64,000 bases of DNA from Lepidostoma basale (Eukaryota; Arthropoda; Insecta; Trichoptera; Lepidostomatidae), in NCBI GenBank assembly GCA_022606425.2, contig JAHDVF020000211.1, forward strand, positions 3,534,001 to 3,598,000, given 5' to 3'. Made by a program: the position numbers and the translations under genes. Shown in pieces: positions 20,370 to 31,979 of the stretch (its first letter is position 1; each line of letters begins with the position of its first letter). A model generated the notes under the pieces. It saw only the letters and a list, made by a program, of their open reading frames with translations. It searched no databases and was not told the DNA's origin.

Positions 20370-20835
20370 ATCTCACGATCATCATCAGCCCTCTGTCATC
20401 CACTGCTGAACGTAGGCCTCTCCCAAAGCACGCCACCGCCCCCTATCCATTGCCGCTCCCATCCATCCATGTCCAGCAGTCCTCTTCAGATCGTCGGTCC
20501 AGCGGGCAGGGGGACGTCCAACTCTGCGGAATCCTGTACACCGTTTCCACTCCAGAACCCGTCTCCCCCATCGGCCGTCGACAGATATGGCCACCTCATC
20601 GCCACCCCATCATCACTTCAGCCCTGCCTATCCTCAGAACCAGATGTCTCAGTCACCTTGGTTTGTTGTCGAATAAATTCGTTTCTAAATCTGTCCCTCA
20701 AGGTTATTTATTCCAAGCATGGCTCTTTCCATGGCGCGTTGGGCCACCTTGAATCTGTAGACTAGACCTTTTATCAGTGTCCACGTCTCGGCTTCGTAGG
20801 TCATGACTGACGCACTGGTTGGTCTTGAGGCATTG
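20370..20835 (-). mobile_element. RTE-type RT C-terminus
   Basis: Minus strand: MTYEAETWTL at about 20810, VAQRAMERAMLGI, a decayed middle, then GRWGRRVLEWKRCTGF, VGRPPARWTDDLKRTAGHGW and WRALGEAYVQQW with stop near 20385. These are hallmark blocks of the RTE clade of non-LTR retrotransposons. A GATGATG tail follows at 20376-20383. Frameshifts and stops in the middle make it a pseudogene. Confidence 0.85.
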
Positions 20836-21660
20836 TGGTATTTTAGAGGTGAGAACATGATGTAATTTTCAAAAGACCGCCCAACCCAACTGAATTCTTT
20901 GGTCGGCTTCCTTCAAGAAATTGTTTCTACCTAGTTGTTCTCACGATGTCCTCATAATAATTAAGAATGTCATATCACAGTTGAAAAAAAGTCAGCTGTT
21001 CACAACATTTTTTATTGATAGCTAAATTGGTGATCGTTTATTTGCAGTCCAATTTTTTTGGTTTCAAACTAAAAACTTACTACTAAAAAGTGAATGCTAT
21101 AATGAACTAGAACAATTCGTCTGAGCTGCAAATGCAGTCAGGTGCAGTTTGAGTATTTTTTATTTCACTGCAAATGCAGCCAGCCGCACAATGAGGGTTA
21201 ATTAAAGTAATAGCTGAATCACTTCATATTTATCCTATGTGAATTATATTTGTACATTGTACCCATAAGTCTTGGGCGAAAGCGTACCAACCTATAGATA
21301 AATATACAAGCACGGTTCTGGACCAAGTTAACAACTCGAGCGGAGTCCTCGCAGTTTCACAAATTGCCGACGGCGATCACTCCTGTGACACTCAGGACGA
21401 TAATATTATACAAAGTCCTTCCACACTCACTCAATTGTAGCAGCCATGTCGTTGAAGGTGTTCCGAAAATCTAAATGCATTGCTTTGCATTTCAGTAACA
21501 TGCGCCTTTGTGCGGGAGATTCAAAGAGTGTCTACTGTTCAATGGTACAAGACGATGGAACAGTGTTATTTAACAAGTAAAAAGTATTACATACAAAACC
21601 ATTTTTCCATCACATAGTTTTTTGAAAGGGTAGTTACATAGATATTGATTGACTGACACA
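20836..21660. other. Spacer, nothing recognised
   Basis: Moderate composition, no open frame or repeat family supported. 21300-21540 looks like unique DNA. Confidence 0.35.
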
Positions 21661-21679
21661 CTGTTATTATCAAGACACT

Positions 21680-21975
21680 TCTTCTTCTTCTTCTTTCTTC
21701 GATGGCCCTACAGCCCATATCGAGCCTTAGCCTCCAGTATTCTTCGCCTCCAACTCCTCCTGTCCTCCGCTTCGACCCTCCAATCTGACACTCTTAACAA
21801 TCTTGTTCCATCTCTCCCAACTTCATCCTCCCATCGCAGCCTTGGTCGTCCAATTGGTCTTCTACCACCTGGGTGCCACTCCAGCAATCTTTTTGGGGTT
21901 CGCGATGACGGCATCCTCTGTACGTGACCGGCCCATCTCAGTCTATTCAGAGACATCTCATCAAGACACACCCCT
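21680..21975 (-). mobile_element. LINE-L RT C-terminus with GAA tail
   Basis: Continuous minus-strand frame: LNRLRWAGHVQRMPSSRTPK, then LLEWHPGGRRPIGRPRLRW and RRILEAKARYGL with stop at 21708. A GAA-repeat tail (21680-21700) marks the 3' end. RLRWAGHVxRM followed by GRPRLRW is the standard end of RTE-like elements. The 87-codon frame is intact but only covers the terminal tenth of such a protein, so it cannot work alone. Confidence 0.8.
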
Positions 21976-22019
21976 TAAAATTCATTCTCATAACATTCTC
22001 ATCAAGACACACCCCTTAA

Positions 22020-22138
22020 AATTCATCTATATTCTATTATTAATACGAATGAAAAGTCTGTTTTCTAGATATGGGAAAAACATGCTTCGCCTTTCTAAAT
22101 CATTATCAATTGTATATGTTTAATATAGTAGGAATTTT
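22020..22138 (-). repeat. F-family arm with U3/A8 hammerhead-like motif
   Basis: Minus strand core UUGAUAA (22100-22106), hairpin, GGCGAAG and CAUGU. Adjacent F blocks ATTAATACGAATGAAAA and TCTGTTTTCTAGA. Confidence 0.55.
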
Positions 22139-22141
22139 ACA

Positions 22142-22442
22142 TCCTTATTCAAAAACTAACTAACTAACTAATCATCACGCCGTCTTCCCGAATAGCTAGG
22201 GAAAAATAATGGACCGCCACACTGTTCTGTCCTGACATACATCTCTATCTTCGTCTAAATTCATACGTCGTGCATGCACGAAAGTCGATTTTTTTACTCC
22301 TTACGTGATCGACATTTAATATTTAGTTGATTTGATCGTGCAAAGTTTTTCTCAACCTTCCTCTATTTCTAGCTCTATTCACGCATTTACATATACCTCC
22401 TTTACCATTCTGTCTTCAGTCATTCTTTTCATGTGTCCTGTA
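22142..22442 (-). mobile_element. LINE-A1 3' fragment
   Basis: Tail of TTAG units (AACTAACTAACTAACTAA on the plus strand) at 22148-22165, then CATCACGCCGTCTTCC and the whole C-terminal block back to HMKRMTEDRMVKE-like sequence at the 22440 end. Several stops. Confidence 0.8.
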
Positions 22443-23629
22443 TCCTGAAAATGTGGGCGAAAGAAGAGGTCATGTAAAAAAAACCACCAAAAAGGTGAGT
22501 ATTTTCAGTTATATATTTATTGATCAATCACATACATACATACTCGTACATACATAATAGAATAACGAAAGGAATTAGGACTTCTATACAAATTTGTCAA
22601 AAGATTGTTGAATACCCTTTTTTCTTTTCCTGATAGAGAGTTATATAACATGCCGTGTCTTTTGGAATAAATTTTTGAAAATATATTTCTAAATCGAACA
22701 TATCATAGACCGGTTAATGTCGTATGAACGACCAATTCTAGCAAAAGATTCGCCACTCTCAGAACGTCTAATTATTTCCATCTTTGTCTCAATCGTATAA
22801 AATTTTATAAATCCTTGATTTTTGATTATTTGTATTAACACTGCAGTTTTTTTTATTTATATTAACATGTGTAAGGGCGAAATATTAACATGTATGTACT
22901 GTATATAAACAAATAAACCGGCAAAACGCGCAGTGTCAGTTCGTACTGAAAAGCAAGGCTTAACTTGTTTCAAACGTACAAACAGAAATGAGAGCGACTG
23001 CACATGAGACACAAGTGAGCGACACGCGAGTGATCGTTTATCTTATAATAACGACCGCTGAAAAATGTGCGAAATAGCGAATTGTACGAAAGTCGAACGT
23101 TCGAAAGTCGAGGGCCGCCTGTGTTCTGATTTTAAAATGAAGGCGTATTAATAACTGAGGAACAATTGATGGCTCTCTACCGCTTAATCATTCCGTTTTT
23201 AATCAGCGGGAGATGTTGTTCTAACGAGAAGCTGGTAATGTAGATATTGTAACACAAACGTACCCGCATAGCTAATAATGTGTACATCTGTAGATATTCC
23301 GGGCACGCGTCCGTTTTGTATTTACGGCTCATGAAAACCGATATGCCGGGGGAAAGTCAACCGCTGAAGTTACCTGCGCTGGTAGGGGTGGCCAACTACT
23401 TTTTAAAAGATACACCATTATAAAACTATCAAATTTAGGGGTACTTACTTATGTTGGCACTCGTAAACTAGAATTTTGAATGTCGAATATAAAATATTCC
23501 CGTTTTGTTCCGTCAAAATGATCTGAGACGACTCAAAATAATCAAAACACACGAATTAATAATTTATAAATGGCAGAATTATGCTGAAATAAAAAAAAAC
23601 TTAATGCTAAAAGCATTTTTTTGTTGGAT
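22443..23629. other. Spacer including unique-looking 22900-23390
   Basis: 22443-22900 is AT-rich. 22900-23390 has balanced composition, no family matches and no long open frame, and may be original single-copy DNA. Confidence 0.35.
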
Positions 23630-24352
23630 AATCCTTTGTTTTGGCGAAAACACTTTGATATTGCAACCTTATTAACTGTTAACACTTTATTTACTCACGA
23701 ATTTAAAATTTTTAAGTTTAAGCGTATTTATTTTTGAAATTTTAAATTCACAGTAAATATCCTTTTTAAATGAAAAGTTGAAATTTGAAATTGATATATT
23801 GATTTACGTTATTGTGAGAATCATTTCCAGTAGCAAAAGAGTAGAAAAACTGACTAATCGGTTTTTGGACGTATACGGTTGAAAGCGAAAAGCCGACTAG
23901 TCGGCTTTTGGTAGTTAATGTGTTAAAATAAAAATAAAATTGCTATAAATATCACTATTGATTATATTTTTTCGCGATAGCTGTTTCGCTAAACGTTGTT
24001 AACATTGTCAGGTCTTACAATTAACTAAAAATACATCGGAAAGACTTAGTTTATGTACAAACTTGTGTTTATTTCTCCTAATTCTGTTTGACTCATCAAT
24101 ATTAGATTTCTGTTACTGAACCTAATTACTGTTTTTTCGCATCTTTATTATAATTGTGTACAATATTGTGTCTAGTTTCTTCCCCCCCCTAATCATTTTG
24201 TATATAAACTAAGTCTTCTGATGTAATTTTTAGTTGATTGTTAGACCTGACGATGCTAACATCGGTTAGCGAAACAGCTGTCGCGAGAAAATATAATAAA
24301 TTGTGATATTTATAACAAAGTTTTTTTATTTAAACAGTTAACATTTTTGTGT
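23630..24352. repeat. J-family foldback with two hammerheads
   Basis: Outer ends share TTTGGCGAAAACACTTTGAT-type and AACAGTTAACA-type blocks. Inner arms carry hammerhead motifs in opposite orientation: 23972-24016 (minus, CUGACAA: G8 to A) and 24241-24287 (plus, intact). The unpaired centre is about 225 bp and non-coding. This arrangement resembles the inverted pseudo-LTRs of Penelope-like elements, but no RT is between them. Confidence 0.6.
24241..24287 (+). ncRNA. Hammerhead ribozyme-like motif, family J, intact core
   Basis: CTGACGA at 24247-24253, perfect 6-bp stem II (GCTAAC 24255-24260 with GTTAGC 24265-24270, loop ATCG), GAAA at 24271-24274, then CAGCT and GTC (24280-24282), the cleavage triplet, followed by GCG. 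Position 7 is free in the hammerhead consensus, so C there is allowed. Stem I has a C-G first pair and then an A-C mismatch, so it looks weak. Type I layout with a very short stem III, as reported for retroelement hammerheads. Confidence 0.65.
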
Positions 24353-24419
24353 TGTTGCATAAACAAATAAGTTGTCAAGAGGTTAAATCACCTTTTCAGT
24401 TACCATGAGAAATAATTAT

Positions 24420-24740
24420 TAATAATTTTTGTCTTCTTCCTTGCTATGTTTTGTACCTATGAGGTACTTTCTCCAGAGGCTTGCTCCTCCTGTGAGCTGG
24501 GTTCCCAGCTTTCATTTTATCTTAAAGGAGGTCTTCCACGAGAACGAGTCTAATGAGACTAATTATGTAGTACCATATGTGAGAGTCTGATGGTGTCCAT
24601 TATTTGGACATGACCGTACCAGTCCCTCCTTCGCTGTCTACTCCATCATATTTATAATATCCTCAGCCTCACAAATTAATATTATTCTGGTCTTCCTCAC
24701 GTGATCTCTTAGTATCTTGATAGAAGTTTATTTATGCTAT
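24420..24740 (-). mobile_element. Decayed RTE-like C-terminus
   Basis: Minus strand shows RDHVRKTRIILICEAED, a block equivalent to RWxGHV and, further on, DSFSWKTSFK, consistent with the end of a worn RTE-like protein with many stops. Identity is weak. Confidence 0.35.
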
Positions 24741-24859
24741 AAATTTAGCTCTAAAACAGTAAGGAATTTGCCAACATGAAAAGGATATTTAATACATAAA
24801 AGTAATGTCGAAAAAAAAAACAACACAAAATTAGTACATATATACGAGAAAAAATATTG

Positions 24860-25195
24860 AAACTGTATAAAATAACTAGTTTGTCACTCTGTCTTGTACA
24901 GACTGCATCCAGATTATTCCGACATGTCTGTTCAAGTCATCCTTCCACCGTAGTTGCGGTCGCCCTGCACTTCTCTTTGCCGTCCACGGTCCAACTCAGC
25001 AGTCTTCTTGTCCATTTTTCGTTCGAGCTTCTGGTTACGTAACCTGCCCATTGCCACTTTACAGTCGCCACCCGGTGGATGCCAGTGACCTTTGTTTTTT
25101 CTCACCGTTTCGTTTCTGACTATGTATCTTATTCCTTACATGGCTCTTTGTTTGGACAATGTTATAGTTTCGAGGGCATAAGTAGCAACTGGTAA
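24860..25195 (-). mobile_element. RTE-type RT C-terminus
   Basis: Minus strand: TYALETITLSKQRAM near 25180, GIRYIVRNETVRK, a VAMGRLRNQK/VKWQWAGYVTRSSN region (shifted frames), then NEKWTRRLLSW. Order and spacing match the RTE end at 53060. Several frame breaks. Confidence 0.65.
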
Positions 25196-25261
25196 ATATT
25201 TAATGGTTTAAAATATTTGCGGAAAAAAATACTTGTTTTATTAATTGTTTTAAACGAGATT

Positions 25262-25438
25262 GATACTTATTTATTGTTTCTTGAACAATGATGTAAAACT
25301 CCAAATTAAATAATTAATACGAATGAAAATGTCACTTTTCTAGAAGTTTTATTATATTTTACAGGAATGACATGTTTCGCCCTTCTAAGTCATTATCAAT
25401 AATGCCTTAGAAGGGCGAACTTCTAGAAAACTGATGAG
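25262..25438. repeat. F-family foldback, one side truncated
   Basis: Minus-strand motif at 25368-25400 (core UUGAUAA, GGGCGAAAC, AUGUC) followed by a plus-strand partner at 25404-25422 that ends abruptly after GGGCGAA and jumps to CTTCTAGAAAACTGA, a deletion of the AACATGTC to AATAAAA part. Confidence 0.6.
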
Positions 25439-25439
25439 A

Positions 25440-25960
25440 TTGATACTGTTTTATTCTTAGACACGCTGTTAATATTGGAAGTGGGTGGGAAGAAAACAAA
25501 CTGTTTTCCTACCCATGAAGGTTGCACAGTAATAAAAAACTGAAATACTCGTATTATCCCGCCCATTGCCTTTAGATGCAGTGGAGTAACAGCCACCACC
25601 CCAACCCCTCCCGTGCCCACCCCTAGGGCTAACCGTAAAAATACTTTTGTCACATAATTTACACGGGGATATTCTCTGTTCTCCCTAAAAAAGGAGTAAG
25701 TTACTCCCGCCAGCGAGACATAAAGCTAAACACATAAATATAAAAAACGGGATATACCCAAACTAAGTCCCGCGGAATCGAATGTCCTGTAGGAGAAATC
25801 CGGGATTCGGGAAATTACCGGCTTTTGTTTTGGAGGCATGCCCTCCGTTCTTTTGTTTCGGTTTCATATTTTTTGTTGCAATCGTGATTTGTTAAATGAT
25901 CGTAAAGTAAAATTGCAGCAATTATGTGTTTTTTTTTAAGTTTCTGGACTTACTAAGAAT
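25440..25960. other. GC-richer single-copy island
   Basis: Balanced composition, no family match, no supported gene. A 76-codon minus-strand frame at 25423-25653 spans the F repeat edge and is not credible. Confidence 0.35.
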
Positions 25961-26034
25961 GTAATATTTATAAACGAGTTTCAAAGGTCATATATAAGAA
26001 ACAAACAAAAGTTTATCCAAAAAAGCTAATATGG

Positions 26035-26520
26035 CAGTGCACAACTTGTACCGACCCTTATGTATGGATGTGAAGCATGGAACTGGCAAAAGAAGGATGA
26101 AAGTAAAATAAATGGAATAGAAATGAGATATCTAAGGCGAATGTGTGGTAAATCTGTGTATGATAGAGTGTCAAATGCAAGTATAAGAAGTGAATGCTGT
26201 GCGAATGAAAGTGATATGAACAAAATAATGAAAGGGTCGTTAAGATGGCTTGGACATATGGAAAGAATGAATGGTAAACAAATTATATGTTAACAATGTA
26301 AATGGAACCAGAAATAGAGGAAGACCGAGGAAAACGTGGCACGATCAAATAAATGAAATATTGAATGTCGGCCATGTGAGGAGTCAGAGAAATCGACGCG
26401 CGTGCGTGACACGATGTATGAATGTTGAGGAAGCGAGATAAATATTTAAGAAAAGTGTGGCAGTCCATTTTTTCTGCCTACCCCCCGGGAAGACGGCGTG
26501 ATGATTAGTTAGTTAGTTAG
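26035..26520 (+). mobile_element. LINE-A1, near-complete 3' end
   Basis: LVPTLMYGCEAWNWQKKDES, MRYLRRMCGKSVYDRVSNAS, CCANESDMNKIMKGSLRWLG, MERMNGKQ, then a frame break and the RGRPRKTWHDQI and RCMNVEEAR blocks. Ends with CGGGAAGACGGCGTGATG and GATTAGTTAGTTAGTTAG. A good reference for the A1 consensus order. Confidence 0.85.
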
Positions 26521-26679
26521 TTTTATATAAGAAATGAAAATGAAAACAGTGTTTTAATTCATAATGTTAACATAATGAGTTCATAAAAAATATTTCCGTT
26601 CACTATGTTACATGACAAAAATATGTACGTGTGATTATTAATAAGAAGAAATTACTGTTTTTGTAGATGTATATTTTAA

Positions 26680-26720
26680 GGAAATGACATGTTTTGTGTT
26701 GCTAGAGTATTATCATATTT
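26680..26720 (-). ncRNA. F-family hammerhead-like motif, worn
   Basis: Minus strand AUGAUAA, a weak stem, CAAAACAUGUCAUUUC. Core has more than two changes. Confidence 0.35.
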
Positions 26721-26951
26721 GAAAAAATGGCCGCTATTCGCTGTCAAAGTTTGAGCGTCCTTAGTGAAAAACCCTTGGACCACCAGGACACCATCTGCAG
26801 CAAAGCCACGGCGATTATTTCATTAAATTATATTTCATACATATTGTCATTAAATGACCTTTAAAATTTAAAAAAAAATTGTGGCAATGTCACTTAAACA
26901 ATTTGTTTTATTTCATTTAAAAAGTTGAGCGCTCTTAATGAAAAACCTTAC

Positions 26952-27232
26952 ATAAGAATTGAACGCAGCGCGATTGAAAGAGCTATGAACAAATTAATAA
27001 ATGACCCATTGAGATGGCTTGGAAATAATATATGAAGATAGAATAAAAAAAAAAAATAGAGGAAGATTGGAAAAACGTGATACGATTAAATCAATAAAAT
27101 ATTAAATGAAACCGACATGCGTGCATGATGGGAAGTATGAATATTAAAGAACGAGATTAGTATGTCAGAAAGAACAGTTTGACAGTCTTTTGCCTATCAC
27201 TTTGGGGAGACGGTGTAATGGATTGTTAGTTT
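26952..27232 (+). mobile_element. LINE-A1, strongly decayed copy
   Basis: Recognisable by GAACGCAGCGCGATTGAAAG, ATGACCCATTGAGATGGCT, AGAGGAAGATTGGAAAAACG and CTTTGGGGAGACGGTGTAAT. Multiple deletions and stops; older than the A1 copies at 49410 or 26035. Confidence 0.7.
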
Positions 27233-27234
27233 TT

Positions 27235-27870
27235 TGATTATGATATCATTTTTGGTATACAGTTATCAAGAAGGGAAATTGGACTCTATTTTAATTTGAA
27301 AGAAACATGAAATTAGGTTTGATTATGATATCAATTTTGATAAATGATTTTCAAGAAGAGAAATTGTACTGTCTTTTAATTTGAAAGATACATGAAATTA
27401 GGTTGTTTCTTTGAGAAAAAAAATGAGAAATAGGTTCTGGGTAAGGGGAGAATTTTCTTAAAAAACATAGGGGTGGTTTTCGTTATTTATTAGAATATGG
27501 TTCGTGGCATAGAATATACGTAAATCTGATTCCCGTTGATCGAATACACGTGGTGGCCAATCAAATGTATTCTCTATTCAAAATACCGCGGAAGCGCCGG
27601 AAGCAGTGGGTCAAAAGGCGCGGAGGGGAATCAAAATGGAGGGAGATTCTAAAAACGCGGGAAAAGAGAGTAGATTCGAAGAGTATCCACAGAAATATAT
27701 GGCCGGCTCAAGTCTGCGTGACACGCCATGTTTACTGGATACTTCGGGCGGGAAGGGGTCGTAAAGGTGGTTCGGGCACCCATTCAAAGATGGCACTATA
27801 ATGCCGTGTGTATTTTTAGGGATTCCCGGGAAAACAGCCGCCGGTGTGGTATCCTTTTTCAAATTCAATA
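27235..27870. other. Short direct duplication and GC-richer island
   Basis: 27237-27330 and 27316-27410 share GATTATGATATCA, CAAGAA and GAAATTGGACT/GTACTGTCTTTTAATTTG blocks, a local duplication of about 80 bp. 27540-27860 is GC-richer with open frames on both strands but no domain resemblance; I leave it unassigned. Confidence 0.35.
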
Positions 27871-28231
27871 TTAAAAAGACAAAAATTATACAAGTATTTA
27901 ATTATTTTTATTATACATTCAAATAATTTTGTAGGTTATTTCAACTATGTGGTTTCAATGAAGAGTTATAACTTTTGATAATTTATTTTATTTTATTTTA
28001 AATATCCTTGTCCGGAGCGTGAAAAATTCTGTCAATCTAGGACTGTTATACGAGTAACTGTTGGACTCGTATAGCCACACCAGGTGCCACAGAAGACAGA
28101 TTTAAATACTTTTGATTTCTTTATGTTCGTACCTACTCACGGGCAATGGCATTATTGTAATAACTATTGAACAATATTGTATGAACCTTGTTAAATAACA
28201 CTTCATTTAAAATATAAATAATATTAAAAGT

Positions 28232-28276
28232 TAAAACAAATGTTTCGGGACACAAAAGCTCTTAATCAGTGTATTT
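28232..28276 (-). ncRNA. Hammerhead-like relic, family L-like
   Basis: Minus strand CUGAUUA, an imperfect stem, CCCGAAACAUUUGU. G8 is changed to U and stem II is poor. Confidence 0.35.
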
Positions 28277-28371
28277 ACATATATATACAAAATAAATGTT
28301 TTAATAAAATTTTCAGAAATATGTTTTGACAGATGTTATGTGTAACAAAGTTAATGAAATATTATTCAATT

Positions 28372-28455
28372 TTAATAATGCCTTAGAAGGGCGAAACATG
28401 TCATTCCCATAAAATATAATAAAACTTCTAGAAAACTGACGTTTTCATTCGTATA
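28372..28455 (+). repeat. F-family arm
   Basis: UUAAUAA core, perfect hairpin of GCC..GGC type, GAAACATGTC, then CATTCCCATAAAATATAATA, CTTCTAGAAAACTGACG and TTTTCATTCG. G5 is replaced by A in this copy. Confidence 0.6.
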
Positions 28456-28514
28456 ATTATTCAATTTTGAATTCATAATATAAAGTAATTTTGAATAAAG
28501 AAGGTTATAACTAT

Positions 28515-28950
28515 CATTGTACCGACCCCTATGTATGGAAGCGAAGCGTGGAACTGGGAAAAGAAAGATGAAAGTATAATTAATTCAGTAGAAAAGTGGA
28601 AAATCTGTGTATGATAGAGTGTCTAATGAAAATATAAGAAGTGAATTCGTTGCGGATGAAAGTGTTATGAACAAAATAAAGAAAGGATCAATACATGGAA
28701 ATAATGAATGAAGAAATAATGGTTAAAAAGTATGTTTTAACGATGTAAATGGAACTAGAAACAGAGGAAAAAGACCGAAGAAAATGTGACACGTTCAATT
28801 AATTCAAATATTGAATGTCGACCACGTGAGGAGTCGGAGAAATCGACGTGTGTTGAGGAAGCGAGATAAGTATATCAGGAAAGAAATGTGTGATAGTCCA
28901 TTCTTTCTGCCCACCCCTTCAGTGAGACGGGGTGATGGTTAGTTAGTTTT
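28515..28950 (+). mobile_element. LINE-A1 fragment
   Basis: GTACCGACCCCTATGTATGG start (LVPTPMYGSEAWNW), then deletions around MRSLRRMCG, the KKYVLTM-like block, KRPKKM and 3' end CAGTGAGACGGGGTGATGG with a short TTAGTTAG tail. Pseudogene. Confidence 0.75.
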
Positions 28951-29204
28951 TTTTGGATTATTGATATATGAAAATATATTTCATCTCAATAAATATAAAC
29001 ACCCTCTTATGTATATAGATTGGATATAAACCAGCATCACTACCCTATCGTTGAATATAAAAAGGTTACTTTACATATTAACTTAGTAATAATGAAGGGA
29101 GGACGCTTTTGTAGGGTATCATGCAATGTTCAAATGCATTTTTTTTCACATATGTACTCGCTAACATATTACTTATGTACTAATTGCTATATGTTACATG
29201 TTGC

Positions 29205-29362
29205 CAGATTGGTAGACGAAAGATGGACCAGAAGGGTGGTACGGTCGAGGTCTCGCGAGAACAGAAGAAACAAGGAGAGACCTTCACACGATGGTCTGAT
29301 GATATTCGAAACTTAGCCGGTAACTGGGTGCAGGCGACGACATTGGCTGTTAAAGTAAATAA
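29205..29362 (+). mobile_element. RTE-type C-terminal fragment
   Basis: Plus strand: GRRKMDQKGGTVEVSREQKK and RWSDDIRNLAGNWVQA, equivalent to the GRPxxRWSDDIRKxAGxxW block at the end of RTE proteins. No upstream or tail sequence is left. Confidence 0.65.
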
Positions 29363-29559
29363 GTAAGTATTGTTATTAATTATACATAACGATACATCCG
29401 GTTTTGTCAATATCCAATCAATTAATACTAAAAAAGTAAAGGTTTCCAGTCCCTCCTGATTATTTTGTTAAGTTCTCTATTATGTTTAAAAATTGATTTA
29501 AAAAAATATTTAGGTATTTATTTCTTTTAGAATAATGACCTAAATATTCATTTTAAATC

Positions 29560-29700
29560 ATTAATACGAAATTGACTTTCTGTTTTCTAGAAGATTCATT
29601 ATATTTTATGGGAATAACATTTTCCCCTTAGTAAGGCGACACATGTCATTCTCATATATGGTATGTAATTAAACTACTAGAAAACTCATTAAAAATGTAT
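29560..29700. repeat. F-family worn pair
   Basis: TCATTAATACGAA, TCTGTTTTCTAGAAGATT, ATTATATTTTATGGGAAT on one side and GGCGACACATGTCATTC plus ACTACTAGAAAACTCA on the other: two facing F arms with the middle deleted. Confidence 0.5.
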
Positions 29701-29764
29701 CGTAGTTGTAAACATTCAAAATTATTTTTATCACTTCAAAAAAACCCTTTAAAAATGTATTTTG

Positions 29765-30025
29765 AAATACTTCTTCTTCTTCTTCTTCTTCACTTTTGGT
29801 AGACTCAGGAGTCTGTTATTTCAGGCGGGTCCTCTTGAGACGCTGAACTCCAGCTTTCTCTCCACCGTTTCGGGGGTCTTCCTGGTCGGCGTTGTCCGTT
29901 CGAACTGGCGTTCCATGGAGAACTATGTAAGGTATCCTATTTGAGCTCATTCTTTCTACATGTTGATGCCAGTATCGCTGTATTTGACGTCCCCATCTGA
30001 CCACATCTTTGTTATTCAAAAGTTA
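29765..30025 (-). mobile_element. LINE-B 3' end with GAA tail
   Basis: Minus strand: NNKDVVRWGRQIQRYWHQHV, ERMSSNRIPYIV, DQEDPRNGG and then a GAA tail (CTTCTTCTTCTTC on the plus strand, 29770-29790). This is the LINE-B DIVRWxxxRRxYWRDHVxRM block seen at 3130 and 5150. Confidence 0.75.
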
Positions 30026-30029
30026 CTGT

Positions 30030-30680
30030 AATGTGAATCCAAAGTGATGGCGAATATAGAAGAAAATTTTAATATGTTCCAGAGAACTCTTATATTTGAA
30101 TTGGTGATAAATATTTTACACAGGGGCATTTTTTTATTAGATTATTTGCCGGTATCCAGAGTAATTTATATTATAAAAAAGTTCCCTTAAACGTTCAAAA
30201 TTAATATTCAATTATTATAGAAAATATTCTGAATACTAAGAAACATTCTCCCATCGGATTACTGCTGAGTTTTTGTTATCCCAATTAACGTTACATTTTA
30301 TGTATTATGGCTTCGAAACAATTGTGAATTTTGTAAAGCTATTAAGATAACACACAGAGGGAAGATTTTTTTGATCTGTTTTCAATGTCCGAGTACACAA
30401 TTAATATAGCTTAATATGTGTATACCTACCTGTATATACTGACAAATTTCGTTGATTAAAAAAGCCTATTTTGAGTTAGTGATGTCAATGAATAGAATTC
30501 ATTGACCTATTTCGTCTGATAAAAACAATGCATGTATACGTATTTTATAAAAGGTAATTGTCACAACGCCTTAAGTCGAATTAGTTTGATACTGACACTT
30601 GAGTTTTCCCATAAGTAATTGACTTTATGTTTTCTGCTAGTATATGGATGGAATTACTATATTACATTAGTATATTCCAA
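30030..30680. other. AT-rich spacer
   Basis: No family match or credible coding frame. TTCATTGACCTATTTCG and AATAGAATTCATTG blocks at 30489-30515 form a short inverted repeat. Confidence 0.35.
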
Positions 30681-30687
30681 TAGAAAT

Positions 30688-31200
30688 ATATCAACTGAAG
30701 CAAAGATGACAGTGCACAATGGAGTTCTAGTGACGACTATTATGTATGGAAGTGAAGCTTGGAGTTGGCAGGAGAAGGATGAAAGTAGGATAAATGCCGT
30801 AGAAATGAGGTCACTAAGAAATGTGTGAGGAAAAACAATGTATGATAGAATATCTAATGATGAAGTAAGAAAGGAATGTAAAGCGAATGAATGCGTGATA
30901 AATAAAATCAAGAAAGGGGCACTAAGATGGTTTGGACATATGGAACGAATGGATGAGGGAAGAATGGTTGAAAAGATATGCATAAGTAGTGTGAATGGAA
31001 AAAAAGTCAAGGAAGGCCAAGGAAGACATGGCATGACCAAATTAATCAATTACTGAAAGTCGGCCATGTTCGAAGAAGGAACAATCGACGAGCGTGCATG
31101 TCACGATGTGTGAATGTAAAAGAGGCGCGAGAGTTATGTCAGTATAGAAAAATGTGGCGATCCATCCTCTCTGCCTATTTCTCCGGTTAGAGTCTGTTAG
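30688..31200 (+). mobile_element. LINE-A3, most complete copy
   Basis: Reads KMTVHNGVLVTTIMYGSEAW, DESRINAVEMRSLRNV, a stop, TMYDRISNDEVRKECKANEC, KGALRWFGHMERMDEGRMV and a SVNGKK block before the frame breaks at 31010. The 3' end TCTCCGGTTAGAGTCTGTTAG differs from A1 and A2. It defines subfamily A3, also at 1788, 48428 and 51430. Confidence 0.8.
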
Positions 31201-31269
31201 TATATTTATATGTGTATATAAAAAATACACTCGATTTACCTTTAAAAGATGAAGAAAAGTTCAGGATTA

Positions 31270-31690
31270 TATGGATATAATCCTAATCAGTCAGTCGTAC
31301 AGTATTTTAAATATGGCGGCAGTCCAGGATTACGGGAAAAGGCGGGAAAAGCATCTCAGGGCGGTCTCGGCCTCCGTTTCCAAGCTCCGGCCTCCAGCCC
31401 TCAATAGGCCTCCTCGTTACGTCGGAAGTTATGGACAGGAAGCAGTGAATGTGCTTCGTGGCGCGAAAAGATTTCGAGGCAAATCCCCCCAAAAATATTT
31501 TCGATAAATGCCCTGTATTCGCACAAGAGTATATTTGAATTTGGAACGTTTAGGAAAGTTGGGGTGGGAAGGGGGCACGCGTGGAATTATCGTTTTATGG
31601 CTTACTTGTACTTTATTCGCTGGCCGTGACAATGACAAACAATAAAGTCGGCTAATATTCGCCATGTGGGGAATGTACTAAGATTTTTTA
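31270..31690. other. GC-richer single-copy island
   Basis: Open on both strands (78 and 61 codons) but without recognisable domains or conserved repeats; the composition matches the other islands. Not called as a gene. Confidence 0.35.
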
Positions 31691-31779
31691 GGCGACTTAA
31701 GCGAAAATTAAAGATGGGAGATTTCACGAAACATGTGTCTTTTTCTTTTCGGGGCTACATCTCGGCGTAGGATTTGATT

Positions 31780-31915
31780 TCTTCCACAATGGTCTAAAGA
31801 CTCCTGTTCCTGGTCAACCCTTTCTATTCTCCAGTTCTTTCTAGTTTCTCACAGTCTTTTTCCACGCAGTCTGCCCATCTTTTTCTTGGTCTTCTTCTTG
31901 TGCAATAGTATATAC
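31780..31915 (-). mobile_element. RTE-like C-terminal fragment
   Basis: Minus strand KKRWADCVEKDCEKLETRKN followed by WRIERVDQEQESLDHC, the GRPKxRWxDxVxxD region at the end of an RTE-like protein; TTCTTCTTG at 31900 is upstream coding, not a tail. Single copy of this family here. Confidence 0.5.
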
Positions 31916-31979
31916 TTCATAGTAAAGAGTTCAATGTATTTAAAAACATAGTTTTATAAGTATTCACCAATGCAAAACA

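Noticed and set aside
20322..20765. 147- and 138-codon plus-strand frames.
   Set aside because: They are antisense to a clear RTE C-terminus on the minus strand.
27550..27868. Overlapping open frames on both strands in a GC-richer island as a gene.
   Set aside because: No domain, no splice-like structure recognised, and GC-rich DNA is commonly open in several frames.
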